Assembly (NCBI GenBank): GCA_022495995.1
Contig: JAFEMH010000165.1
Coordinates: 914,297 to 978,296 of the forward strand
Length of the DNA: 64,000 bases
From: Adenophora triphylla var. japonica
Taxonomy: Eukaryota; Streptophyta; Magnoliopsida; Asterales; Campanulaceae
Direction: 5' to 3'
This document shows positions 1 to 9,801 of this stretch, piece after piece (positions within the stretch are counted from its first letter, which is position 1; every line of letters starts with the position of its first letter). A program made the translations under genes and the position numbers. The notes below the pieces were generated by a model. The model saw only the letters and a program-made list of their open reading frames with translations, searched no databases and was not told the DNA's origin.

Positions 1-225
1 ATCGGGCTTTTTTGTTGAGGATGACGATTCACCTGTTTGGGCGTTGAATCGAGCTTTTTGATTTTTGATTTGATGATTCACCTGTTTGGGCATTGAATCG
101 AGCTTTTGTGATGATGATTCACCTGTCTGGGCATTGAATCGGGCTTTTGATTTGACGATCCACCTGTCTGGGCTCTGAATCGTGTTTTTCTTTTGACGAT
201 CCACCTGTCTGGGCGTTGAATCGTG
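1..225. repeat. 3' UTR minisatellite of Tat-1
   Basis: Five imperfect tandem units of about 41-60 bp. Each has a core like CACCTGTCTGGGCNNTGAATCG followed by a variable T-rich spacer. The position, between the antisense genes and the expected 3' LTR to the left, matches the hypervariable 3' UTR where Tat/Ogre elements are known to accumulate tandem repeats. The array may continue beyond the left edge. Confidence 0.75.
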
Positions 226-448
226 TGGAATGAGTTGATCTCTGGATCAATCATTTTTGGGCGACTGGTGCCGTATTGGGCGATTGTGCGGGTGTCACGT
301 TCGGCTCATTCCGTGACTTGCGGTGCCGATTTTTCTACGTTTCCTTTCTAGTATATTACTTCCAAGGGTAAATGTGTCAAAATTTTGAATTTTGACGTTG
401 TGTAGACGCTTATTATCGAGGACAATTTCATACATTTCCAGAAGGTAT

Positions 449-504
449 ATCTCGCGCGAGATGGGTTGTCTCGTGCAATACATCTACTGTCGGGGCAATA
501 TAAC
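449..504 (+). promoter_or_regulatory. CGCG palindrome pair and TATA-like box before the PMD antisense gene
   Basis: ATCTCGCGCGAGAT at 449-462 is a perfect 14-bp palindrome. A degenerate second copy (TCTCGTGCA) follows about 19 bp downstream. A TATA-like TATAAC lies at 499-504, and the first ATG of the PMD frame is at 652. The paired layout recurs before the second antisense gene (3227-3258). The promoter role is inferred from position. Confidence 0.5.
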
Positions 505-651
505 AGCAGCTGCTGTTTATTTTGAAAAACACTTATTTTCAAATTTTCTTTCCCAGCTCGAGCCAAGGTGATTTTTCTCTTCAATTTCTTGCTTGTTGTT
601 CGTTGATTACTTCCTTCAATCAACCCTCAATCCCTTCTCCTTCCAATATCG

Positions 652-2888
652 ATGGCACAAGAAAGGAAAAATCCGACTTTGGGGAGTCATTTGCTTGGCA
701 AGGATTACCCCCGTGATGACCTCACTTTCGATAGGGATATGCACATCTCTCATGCCGTTCGTGAATTTTTGGTAAGAGCTTCTCTCTCAACTCTCATTTC
801 ATGTATTGCATTGCATTTGAATCCATTTTTTGAATCCCAATTTCATCAAATTGGCAGCTTTTCTTGTTTTTGTCTAGAACTTGGTTCTATCTTGCATGCT
901 TTGATTTTGTTGAATTTGTTGCTTGTTTGACATTGCATTGTGTGCGTATTAGTCTCCTACATATCATGGATTGTAGGAGGCTTTGATTCGGGTAGTCGAA
1001 TGTCCCTTTGGGTATGCTTTTCTTGTGCGCACGCCAAGTGTTCGATGAAATGCCTCAATAAGAATTTTCTTCTATTTCTTTGAATTTTTGCCATGGGATG
1101 ATTTATAACATTGCTCTTTTGCTTTTCCTCTATTTTTGCAGTCGTACAGGCCGACCAAGAATTGCTGTGGGAGTCCGAAGCTTGCCAAAGCTTTGTGTGA
1201 TAAAATCAAGGGCTTAAATGGCGTTTGAGCTAGGATGGCTCAAATGGGGCTTCTGACCTTCGTTGACAACATCCAGGGGATGAGGCGAACTCCCCAGGTC
1301 CTTCAAGCAATCAGAGAGAGGTGGTGGGACACTACCCACACAGTGCATCTTCGCTTCGGGGAAGCTACCATGACCCCAACAGACTTTCTGGCTATCACAG
1401 GGCTGGAGTTTATATCGGTGTTGTCCTCCCGAGTACTGCAGGTTACAAGCCTGCGAGTCCAGCCGTGTGGAGGCAGCTGAATGGTTTTGCCCCTAACAAG
1501 GTTAAGGGGTTTGCTGCTGAGTTGTCACCTCTCCGGACTCAGCTTGAGGCTTGTGCGATTAAGCCAAATCCCAATACTAATCGGTTGGTGCGGGGTGTTC
1601 TCTGGTACATTCTATTAGAGACCATCTTTGTGAATCATTCTTCTATGACCCGTCTCTCTCTCTTGGGTTAGTTGGTTGATTTAGATGATGTCAGGACATA
1701 TGACTGGGGCTCAGCCGGGCTGGCCTTCTGTTATCACGCCACGGATGAGGCGTGCAGGCATACTAAGGATACTCTGTCGGGGTATTCTTATGCTTGGGAG
1801 GTATGCTCTTGATTCTGCCTCTGTCTTTTATCTGTACCACTTGTCTGTGTTTTGTACTGAATCTATTTTTCTTTCTTGTACAAATATGGGGCTATGTCGT
1901 CTTCGGATTGTATAAGTTTGAGCTGGATAGCCGGACCCCTTTATTTTCAGATATCAGGTGGTGGAGCCACCCCAATTGGATTGTGGATGAGGAGGAGGGA
2001 GATCAGGACTGGACCCTGACGTTTACAGAGGCGCGGGCCATATTGGACGCCCTTATCCGTGGACCTTGGTGGAATGGGAGGTTCACCGTGCTTGGGATGC
2101 CACTGCGGTGCAGAGGATCTTGGTATCTCTGGAGGGGGATACCATGTATTTGGGTGAGCGAGTCTTCCCTCAGCATGGCCGGGGTTCACTGCCATATAGG
2201 GTGCCAGCGGATCCGCCGAGGGCGATGTACCCTACCCACTTCATTCCTGATGATGATTATGCCGATCGTGTGGAGGGTTGTGCTGCGACGGATTGCGTTG
2301 TTCGAGGAGCTTCATATGCGGAGTTCTTTCCCCGACTGATGGGTCCCCTCTAGGTAGGTGCTCGACGGTCATTTGCTCGGGCTTCCACCTCTGCCTCCGC
2401 CTCAGGTTCGTCAGCCCCCAGCTCTTCCTCTTAGTATGCAGGTCCTCTGCCTTTCGCGCCGGATTATGGTCCTCCGAGCTACACATATATGATGGGGAGC
2501 ATGCCGATGATGGGCCATATCCCGATCCCGGACCATATTCCTGAGGGTTACCGCCTTCCATCCGATGTCTCCTCGGTACGTTTCTGTTCATACTATTTTC
2601 GGTATTCGTCCATATATGTGTATATATCCGACTTCAACTGAGCATCCCTTTTGTTGTCAGATTACCATGTCCGTGATTGATTACAACCGTGGGACAAGCA
2701 GGATGGCGGGATTGATGTCCTTGGTGTCGGACCTATTTGAGCTGCTGTTTCAAAAGGCAGCTTTGGAAGCTTCGACGGTAGCCTCTGCGGTGACCCCGAC
2801 TTGTGGAGCCAAGCGGTCGAGGAAGGATGGCAGCCCTAATGGTGGTGAAGGCGAAGGTGCCGGCGGCTCGAGTGACTTGATGGCGTGA
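652..2888 (+). pseudogene. Plant mobile domain (PMD)-like antisense gene of Tat-1
   Basis: Exon 1 (652 to about 769) starts MAQERKNPTLGSHLLG and ends at a good donor (TTG|GTAAGAG). The next exon begins after TTTTTGCAG at 1141. The PMD core is seen as WWDTTHTVHLRFGEATMTP and AITGLEF (about 1320-1415), then YDWGSAGLAFCYHATDEAC (about 1700). Later pieces are a Ser/Ala-rich linker (2370-2430) and a C-terminus with a basic KRSRKDG stretch, probably a nuclear signal. Disruptions: in-frame TGA at 1226-1228, frameshifts near 1415 and 2080, and an in-frame stop near 2430. PMD proteins are plant nuclear proteins that also occur as extra genes in Tat retrotransposons. The function here is unknown; the exon structure is partly inferred. 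Confidence 0.75.
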
Positions 2889-3226
2889 TCCCCCCTTTTC
2901 TCCCCATTTACTTCTTGAGAACTTGTAAATATTGGCTGTGTGGGCCCAGACAATTTTTTCTTTCTTTTGGTACCTGTTAGCACGTAGGTAGCACAAAAAT
3001 AAAGTTTTCTTAATTCCTAGTCCTAGGTCTAATTAATTAATTTTTTTAACTTTCTTGACTTCTGTGATTGGAGTGAAATGACCATTTGGGTCACTGTTTT
3101 GAGCTTGATTTTGGTGTTGCACTGCATATTAGGAACTGTATGTGCAGGTTTTCGAGACTTGCTTCGTCAAGTCGGGGCTAGATTATTTGTTTGTGCATGA
3201 CTGTTGTTGAATTTGCCGAAGAGATG
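2889..3226. other. Spacer between the two antisense genes
   Basis: AT-rich spacer after the PMD stop codon. No reading frame or repeat was recognised until the CGCG sites begin at 3227. Confidence 0.5.
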
Positions 3227-3322
3227 TGTCGCGCGGGACAAGGCATCTCGCGTGAGACACACTACTCAGGCGACATTCCTTTCCTTCTTTGAACAGGATT
3301 ATGTCAGTTTTCCTTATAAAAA
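3227..3322 (+). promoter_or_regulatory. CGCG palindrome pair and TATA box before the DUF7745-like gene
   Basis: TGTCGCGCGGGACA (3227-3240) and ATCTCGCGTGAGAC (3245-3258) are near-palindromes with a CGCG core, 18 bp apart. A clear TATAAAAA box follows at 3315-3322, about 100 bp before the ATG at 3422. The architecture matches the upstream region of the PMD gene. A core promoter for antisense transcription is a reasonable inference. Confidence 0.6.
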
Positions 3323-3421
3323 CACCCCGTAGTTTGGCCAGATAACTCATCCCAGCCTTTCAAACTCTAGAGATATTCTGTTAGGGTCGAATTCTTGTCT
3401 TCTTTTCCAACCCTGTGATCC

Positions 3422-4916
3422 ATGGCTTCCAAGGAGATCGTCCCAACGTCCATGATTGTTGATGATTTTTCTTTGCCGTCTGATGTAGTTGAAGCATTCA
3501 AACAAGCATCAAGAGATTTCGTGAGGTCGTTTCGCAATCGATCTCTCAATAAGTTTATAGCAGAATTCGGATTTAGAATCCTTTTCACCTTGAAGAACCT
3601 CCAACCGGATTGGAATCTTTTGCAGGGTGCTGCTTGATTTTGGGATCCTTCCGTTCATCTCTTTAATTTTTCTCTTAATGAGATGGTGCCTACTGTTGAG
3701 GAGTTTAAGATTATCTTGGATATGCCATTGACTGGTGAGATTGTTGTTCCTAAGTATAATAGGAATCATTCAGAGGCTTTGAATGAATTGCTAGGGATCC
3801 CCCTTGATACTTGCTATGAGCTGGTTCACCGTAGGTGGGTAGATTGTTCTTCTTTTCCTGAGCGCTTCAGCGGAGATTCAGATGACGAGGCCTTCCATGT
3901 TTACAAACGGAATTTTCTGGCCCTTTCTCTTTTTGGAGATGTTTTGTTCACGTGCAGGGATGGCTGGGTTGACTCCCAATTGGTGGAAATTGTTTTGCAG
4001 GCTATGAAACGTTCTAGGAACATCATTCCGCTAATCTTGGGTGAAACCCTGCATGGTCTTGATGAGTTGCATAAGACCGGTGCCATGACTCAAGGGATTT
4101 CTCTTTTATTGACTATTTGTCTTAGGGAACATCTCATGTTGGTAGGTCCTCCGTTGGAGTATTCCCCATTCACATACCATATGAGGAAATTGCTGATCAA
4201 GGATCTCTCAGTGGATGAGTGGGCCAAGTTGATTGCAAAGACTGCCACTACAGATATTATTTGGTGTCCACCTTATTGGAGATTGAATAAGTATGTTGCC
4301 AATACCAAGGGTTTTGACAGGGTTATTCTCCCGAGTTTGCGAGATTCCTCCTTTTATTTTCCCAAGCGGGTGCTCCGTCAGTTTGGCCAGCAGCAGGACA
4401 CTTATCTTTTCGAAGGAGCCTCTCATGAAGTGTCTTATATCGTTGTAGAGTTTGCGAAGGTGCTAGCTTAAGCATGGGGTGAAGGAACTAATAGAGATCA
4501 CTGGTCGAACCTCCTGACTTATGATGCAAGCGTCTTCTTATCTGACAAGCATTTGGATTGGTTCCTTCATACCGGTCACCCTAATGTGGAGAAGATTGAT
4601 GATCTGCGGCTTTCGCTGTTAGGAGATTCCTTCGTAGCAAGCAATATTTTGCGAGGAGTGAGGCTCAGTCTGATCCTGCTAATGTACGGACCGATCCAAC
4701 CCAGGATTTTCTTGATGGGGATTGGTATGAGAGGCGAGGCAAGGGTATGCCCGGAAAGATGCAAGCTTTAGATAGGCCCAATGTCTTCAAGAGGCTTTCG
4801 GAGTCCGTTTTCACTCGCCTCGAGGGATGTTCTGCTTTGAAGGGCCCAAAACGCAAGAGAGATCGCGATGACGGTGGTGATCATGTCCGCCGGCCTACCA
4901 AGTCAATGAAAGGCTA
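3422..4916 (+). pseudogene. DUF7745-like antisense gene of Tat-1
   Basis: The frame starts ATGGCTTCCAAGGAG after a TATA box. It shows the pattern of the plant DUF7745 (PMD-related) family: FWDP, then NEMVPTVEEFKIILDMP (about residues 88-104), NFLALSLFGDVLF, and IIPLILGETLHGLDEL. The C-terminus is strongly basic (GPKRKRDRDDGG), which suggests a nuclear protein. The same protein, diverged, lies at the equivalent place in Tat-C (55564). Breaks: in-frame TGA at 3635-3637, TAA at 4469-4471 and a frameshift near 4655; the frame then runs to the stop at 4914-4916. The molecular function is unknown. The family assignment is from motif spacing recognised by eye. Confidence 0.7.
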
Positions 4917-5109
4917 GATCTTAAAGAGTACCAAGAGATTGCTTTGATAGATAAATAGTTTTATTATATTTATTTTTTTTCAAGATTGTTAGCTTAGCAA
5001 ATTAGTCGTTGTGGTTAGGATTTCCCTTTTGTTATTAATAAAATGCATTTGATTAATAAAAGGACAAAATTTGATTTATTTATTTGATTAGACCGAACCC
5101 GAAGGCTGC

Positions 5110-5159
5110 CTACGTTTCTCTTTTACATCAATCAAATAAGAGGCTCAGGTCTAACGTAG
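5110..5159. other. Nested stem-loop (CTACGT...ACGTAG)
   Basis: The outer stem CTACGT (5110-5115) pairs with ACGTAG (5154-5159). The inner stem CTCTT (5118-5122) pairs with AAGAG (5138-5142). It lies between the convergent ends of the DUF7745-like gene and pol. Equivalent structures with different inner stems are in Tat-C at 50418-50452, 50865-50900 and 57313-57325. Confidence 0.5.
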
Positions 5160-5210
5160 TTCATTTTTTGGGAGAAAAAGGACAAAATACGGCTTCAGGA
5201 CAAGGGGTAA

Positions 5211-5222
5211 TCTCGCGCGGGT
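5211..5222. promoter_or_regulatory. Third CGCG site of Tat-1
   Basis: TCTCGCGCGGGT preceded by GGACAAGG. The same two blocks occur together in the 3227-3258 pair, so this is a partly eroded copy. It lies between the DUF7745-like gene and the end of pol, so a site flanks each side of that gene. Confidence 0.4.
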
Positions 5223-5268
5223 CAAGGCCTCCTCTTTTTTTTTTTTCTATGCACACCCTTTCTTTTGC

Positions 5269-5366
5269 CTAGACTGCCCCTTCGGGTTTTCAATCTAGCG
5301 GGCTTCTTTTCTTGTGCAAGCTCTAATTTTTGCCTAGGCCGTCCCCCTCGGGATTTTTCAACCTAG
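5269..5366. other. Twin stem-loops at the convergent gene junction
   Basis: Hairpin a pairs CTAGA (5269-5273) with TCTAG (5294-5298) around an inner CCC/GGG. Hairpin b pairs CTAGG (5334-5338) with CCTAG (5362-5366), also with inner CCC/GGG. The A-T to G-C change in the stem is compensatory. Tat-C has the same pair at 57456-57622. The position between two converging 3' ends suggests a role in RNA 3'-end formation or stability, which is inference. Confidence 0.5.
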
Positions 5367-5394
5367 CAAGCATTTTTCCTTTTAAGAGGCCAAA

Positions 5395-6873
5395 TCACGC
5401 AAAGTATTTCTTGAGCTTGTCCATGTTGACTGGCTTCGGTAGCTGATTTCCGTCTAAGTCCACCAGCTGAAGGGCTGCCCCAGAGAATATCTTCTTCACG
5501 ATGTAGGGTCCTATCCATCTTGGTCCCTACATGCCTAGCGGGTTGAAAGGTCCAGGACGATGTTCACGGAGAACCAGATCGCCTACTCTGATATTCTTTG
5601 TCTTGACCTTTTTGTTGAAAGCTCTTGCCATTCTTCTTTGGTAAGCTTGAGTGTGCTCGGCTGCTTTCAGCCACCTTTCATCTAGCAAGGCTAACTCTTT
5701 GTATCTGCTTTCTAGCCAGTCGACTTCATTCACTTGGTTTTCTAGGAGAACTCTTAGTGATGGTATTTCCAATTCTATCGGTAGGAAAACCTCCATCCCG
5801 AATGTGAGGGCGTAGGGGGTCTCCCCTGTAGATGTTCGGACTGAGGTGCGGTATCCCCAAAGTGCGAAGGGTAGCTTGTCGGGCCATTCTTTCCCAGTGA
5901 TTGCCATTTTTGTGATGATGGTTTCGATTGTCTTATTTGCGGCTTCAACTGCTCCATTCGTCTGAGGCCTGTAAGGAGATGATTTATGCCTTATGATCTT
6001 CTACTCTGTTAGGAGGTGATCGGTTTCTTTCTCGAAGTGCGAGCCATTATCGAATATCATATCTTGCGGGACCCTGTATCGGCAGATAATGTTGTGCTTG
6101 ATGAACTCTGCTACCTTTTTGGCATTCAAAACTTTGTAGGAGGCGGCCTCGATCCATTTAGTGATATAGTCGATGGCTACTAGGATGAAATAGTGTCCAT
6201 TGGCTCCTGCGGGTGTGACCTTTCCAATCACATCTATGCCCCATGTTGAGAACGGCCAAGGAGACGTCATAGGGTACACTAAGGAAGGCGACGCGTGCTG
6301 AAGGTTGGCGTGTATCTGACACTTATGGCATTTCTCGACCATTCTGGTACAGTCGGCTTCCATAGTTAGCCAAAAGTACCCTTGTCTGATGATCTTTTTG
6401 GCGAGCATGTTTCCGCTCATATGGGTTCCACATATACCTTGATGAACATGGTCCATTATTTCTTGGGCCTCTTCTTCGGTGGCACAAGTGAGGTTTCCTT
6501 GGGAGTATTTCTTGAATAGACGTCCAGCAATGATGACGTAGTTAGCTACCAGCCTTTTAAGGGTGATCTGAGTCTTTTGGTCGGTCTCACGCGGGATGGT
6601 TCCATCTTGTATGAAATGCCAAATGTCACGGTACCATGGTTTCTTTTCGGAGTCCTCAACGGTGGCGCATTTGGATGGCCATTTGTCTTTGCAGTCATGG
6701 AGATCTATAACGGCGTAATAGGCAGGAGTTGCGCGCCGGGTTATTTTGAAGAGTTTGACTGACTTTCCTATGGGGATTTCAACCAAGGAGGCAAGTGTAG
6801 CCAGTGCATCAGTAAACCGGTTTTTGTGTCTAGGAAGATAGTGGAACGAGATATCCTGAAATTGTTGCACCAA
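5395..6873 (-). pseudogene. Tat-1 integrase (3' part of pol)
   Basis: Read on the minus strand: end of the second RNase H, then the HHCC zinc module (HVHQGICGTHMSG ... CHKC). The DDE core follows, with D in WGIDVIG, D in FDNGSHF and E in GAVEAANK, then a C-terminal GPYIVKKIFSGAALQL segment ending at a TGA (5395-5397). It would insert element cDNA into the chromosome. Two in-frame TAG codons break it: one after HLLTE (just below 6001) and one after NPLGM (about 5524). All catalytic residues are otherwise recognisable. Closely related integrases lie at 47570-48563 and 57690-58890. Confidence 0.88.
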
Positions 6874-8467
6874 CTCTTGGAGGTTGGCATTGTATCTTTG
6901 AAGGGTTGGATCTTGGTTCCTCCACTTCTCAGTGTCTGATTGATGATTAACTGGGAGACCCCAAATACATCAAGTTCAATCATGTTGCGCTCTAGGGCTG
7001 CCTCAAGCCCCGCTATGGAAGCTTCATATTCTGCGGTGTTGTTGGTGGCATCAAAGTCGAGACGTATTGCCAGTGGAGTATAGATGTCATCGGGATCTAC
7101 TAACAACATTCTGATACCGAATCCTTTCTTGTTGGCTGCGCCATCGTAAAATAATTGCCACTTATTTTCGTATTCTATACTCATGATGCCTTCATCAGGG
7201 AATCGCGGGTCCTCCCCCTTGACTTCGTCGCAAGGAAATTCTGCCAACTGATCTGCGAATACACTCCCCCTGACGGATTTCTGAGTGATGTAAGTGATAT
7301 CATATCCCGCGAGCATGAAGTACCATTTAGCCAGTCTCGAAGACAAATTTGATTTGTCTAGGATGTACTTCAAAGGATCTATTCTTGCGATGAGACGAAC
7401 CGGGAAGGCCTCCATATAGTGCTTTAGTCTTTTTGATACCCAGGCAAGAACAGCGCAAGATTTGTCGAGTGGAGAGTAGTTAATTTTGCTGCCTTGGAAT
7501 CTACGGCTGACAAAGTAGATTGCATTCTCTGTGTGTGAAGCAGGCTGTTCTTGAGCGAGCATAGCCCCTAGCACGTTGTCGGTAACCGTGAGGTATATCT
7601 TTAAGGGCTTTTCATTGTGCGGTGGAACCAGAATGGGTGGGGAAGTTAAGTAGTGCTTAACTTCCTCGAATGCTTCTTGACATTCCTCGGTCCACTCTTG
7701 AGGTGCATTTTTCTTAAGTAGCTTGAAGATAGGATCGCACATTATAGTCAGTTGATTGATGAATCGACTGATGTATTGGAGTCTGCCCATGAATCCCTTT
7801 ACTTCTTTCTGTGTTCTGGGTGGAGGCATGTCTATGATGGCCTTTATCTTGGCGGGGTCTACTTCTATGCCACGCTCGGTAACCATGTACCCTAAGACTT
7901 TCCCTTTGATCACTCCAAATGAGCATTTTGCGGGGTTGAGCCTCATCTTGTGTTGTCTCAGTCGATTGAAGAATTTTTTGAGATCTCTGAAGTGCTGATC
8001 ATTTGTCCCTTTTGAGTGGATAATCATGTCGTCCACGTATACCTCTATTTCCTTGTGGATCATGTCATGGAATAGTATCATGACTGCCCTTTGGTAAGTA
8101 GCCCCAGCGTTCTTGAGACCAAACGGCATGACTGTATAATAGAACGTCCCCCAAGGTGTGGTGAATGCCGTCTTGTGCTGATCCTCCTCTGCCATGAGGA
8201 TTTGGTTATATCCTGCGAAGCCATCGACGAATGAGCGGACTTGATTTTGCGCAGCTTCTGTTTGACTGGCTTGGCGTTGGGTAGCAACGGTATTTTGTGT
8301 TCTACAATCGACTGATTTAACCCAGGCATATCTTTGTAGGACCAAGCGAAGACGTCGACATATTCTCTGAGGAGCTGCGTCATGGTTTCTCTATCTTCCC
8401 CCTTGAAGAAGCTGCCGATCTTTGTTTCTCTGAGGTCTTCTATTGTCCCGAGATTAACCGTTTGCAT
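6768..8467 (-). pseudogene. Tat-1 reverse transcriptase, RNase H and second RNase H
   Basis: RT starts with VFAWSYKDMPGL and PVKQKLRKIK, then jumps to SFVDGFAGYN, YYTVMPFGLKNAGATYQR and the catalytic IEVYVDDMI. The RNase H and connection region follows (LKIYLTVTDNVLGAMLAQ). A second RNase H comes next (WQLFYDGAANKKG, NNTAEYEASIAGLEAALE), the archaeal-like domain typical of Tat elements. Roughly 75 codons are missing between LRKIK and SFVDG compared with Tat-B, removing early RT motifs, and the frame shifts there. The expected GDS of the second RNase H reads FGVS, losing one catalytic Asp. The region is therefore inactive. Confidence 0.88.
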
Positions 8468-8671
8468 TTCCTCATTGTCAACGGTGCCATTCTTTCCACA
8501 ACGACCTACTTGCTTTGCTAATTCTTTTAAAATTTGTTAGTTTTCTTGGTCTATCTCATCGTATGATTAATTATTAACTTGTTCGTTATATTGATTATTA
8601 TTAGTTAATTCATCATTCACGATGTTATCAATCTCAGGGTACTCGAAAAGATCAAAGTTTTTATTAAGGAA

Positions 8672-9514
8672 TTAAGGGAATACATGTTCGGCCACCGCCT
8701 CGATTTCCTCTTGAGTGAGTTCATCAGAGGTGGAGCCTGATTCTAAAGTGAAAGTTACATGGCCTATCTTCCTGCGGGGATGGGGAGTATAACCAAGCTC
8801 TTTGATCATGAAGTCCTCATCAACAACTGGTCCTCCGGTGACGTGCCAGTTTAGAATTGGCTCATCACATTTCTGTATTAAATTTTTGTAATCAATAGTT
8901 GGAGCGTCCCCCTTGGAGATTGCATGAATCTGGCTGTCTTCTAACCGGCACAAATCTTCAAACTGTCGCAGCATGTCTTCTCCCAACACAAAGTCCCATT
9001 TGCTGGTCATTTCTGCCTCTGTGCCCCACAAATCTTTAGAGATTAGCGGGACGGGTTCTGTTCCTTCTGGTGAAGCGTCGCAGTCGATGAAGATTTCGAA
9101 GCCCGGTTGGCATTTTCCTTTATCGTTAGTCCATGGTTCTGAAAAGATAAAGTATGGGATGTTTTCCCCTTCCCGAACGAAGTAGCCATTGAGTGTCTTT
9201 CGATATGGCTCGAGGTTGCAATTTTTGACCTTTGGATCATTGAAGCCTTTGTATGCGATTCCTTCCCACTTTACTTGAGTGAAGTCCCACTCTTCTTCGT
9301 CATCTCCATCGCGGAAGGAAGTGATGTATCCTAGGCCATGCTTCGTGTGTGGTGGGGGAACCGGTGGTGGTTCCGTTACCCCTTGCAAGTGTTTTCTGAG
9401 TCCCAAATCAGGAAAGTACCCTTTTGCTTGCATCATTCTCCAAACAGGAAGATTTCTGGAAAACCGAAGTGCTTTGGAGTAATCATTTTCGTTGCAAGTT
9501 TCTATGACATTCAC
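8672..9514 (-). pseudogene. Tat-1 protease-RT linker region
   Basis: A 280-codon minus-strand frame with no ATG at its start (it opens at a GTG after a TGA). It contains PVWRMMQAKGYFPDLGLRKHLQG and HGLGY, the segment that follows retropepsin in Tat polyproteins, and ends EEIEAVAEHVFP at a TAA. The next stretch (8467-8672) continues the RT leader in broken form and resembles Tat-B at 45200-45480. No retropepsin active site lies upstream, because the element is cut near 9802. Confidence 0.7.
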
Positions 9515-9801
9515 GGTGCTTTCTTGTTGAATAAGTAATCAAAATTCTTGAAAGAAAAGATACTGACTAAACTATTATTGAAAAGTAAACTTGATACTCT
9601 TGCTCACAAATGAGGATTTTAGGCAAGTAGTACCCAAGATAAACTATCATCTATTTTTCTTGCAAACAAAAGTAAATGACTAAAAACGAAAGAAGCTCTC
9701 TATTTCTTCTAAACTATCCCGCCCCTTCTTGGTTTAGTCACTTGAGTAGAGAGGTCTCAGATGCGGTTCTCATAGTATTGCTCAAAGACGTTGTGGTGAG
9801 A
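9515..9801. other. Unassigned AT-rich stretch at the Tat-1/Sirevirus junction
   Basis: No frame, LTR end or primer site is visible. Sirevirus gag homology starts at about 9802 (CTGAATCTTCAG, matching the copy at about 26890). Confidence 0.4.

Larger units (their letters stand above)
1..9801 (-). mobile_element. Tat-1: truncated Ty3/gypsy Tat-lineage retrotransposon
   Basis: Minus-strand element read right to left: PR-RT linker, reverse transcriptase, RNase H, a second RNase H, integrase, then two antisense (+) genes and a minisatellite. The second (archaeal-like) RNase H and the antisense genes downstream of pol are hallmarks of the Tat lineage. The 3' LTR must lie left of the window. Protease, gag, 5' LTR and primer site are missing on the right, where the sequence passes near 9802 into Sirevirus gag without an LTR end. 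That junction is therefore a deletion or rearrangement and not a clean insertion. The coding frames are all broken. Confidence 0.88.
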
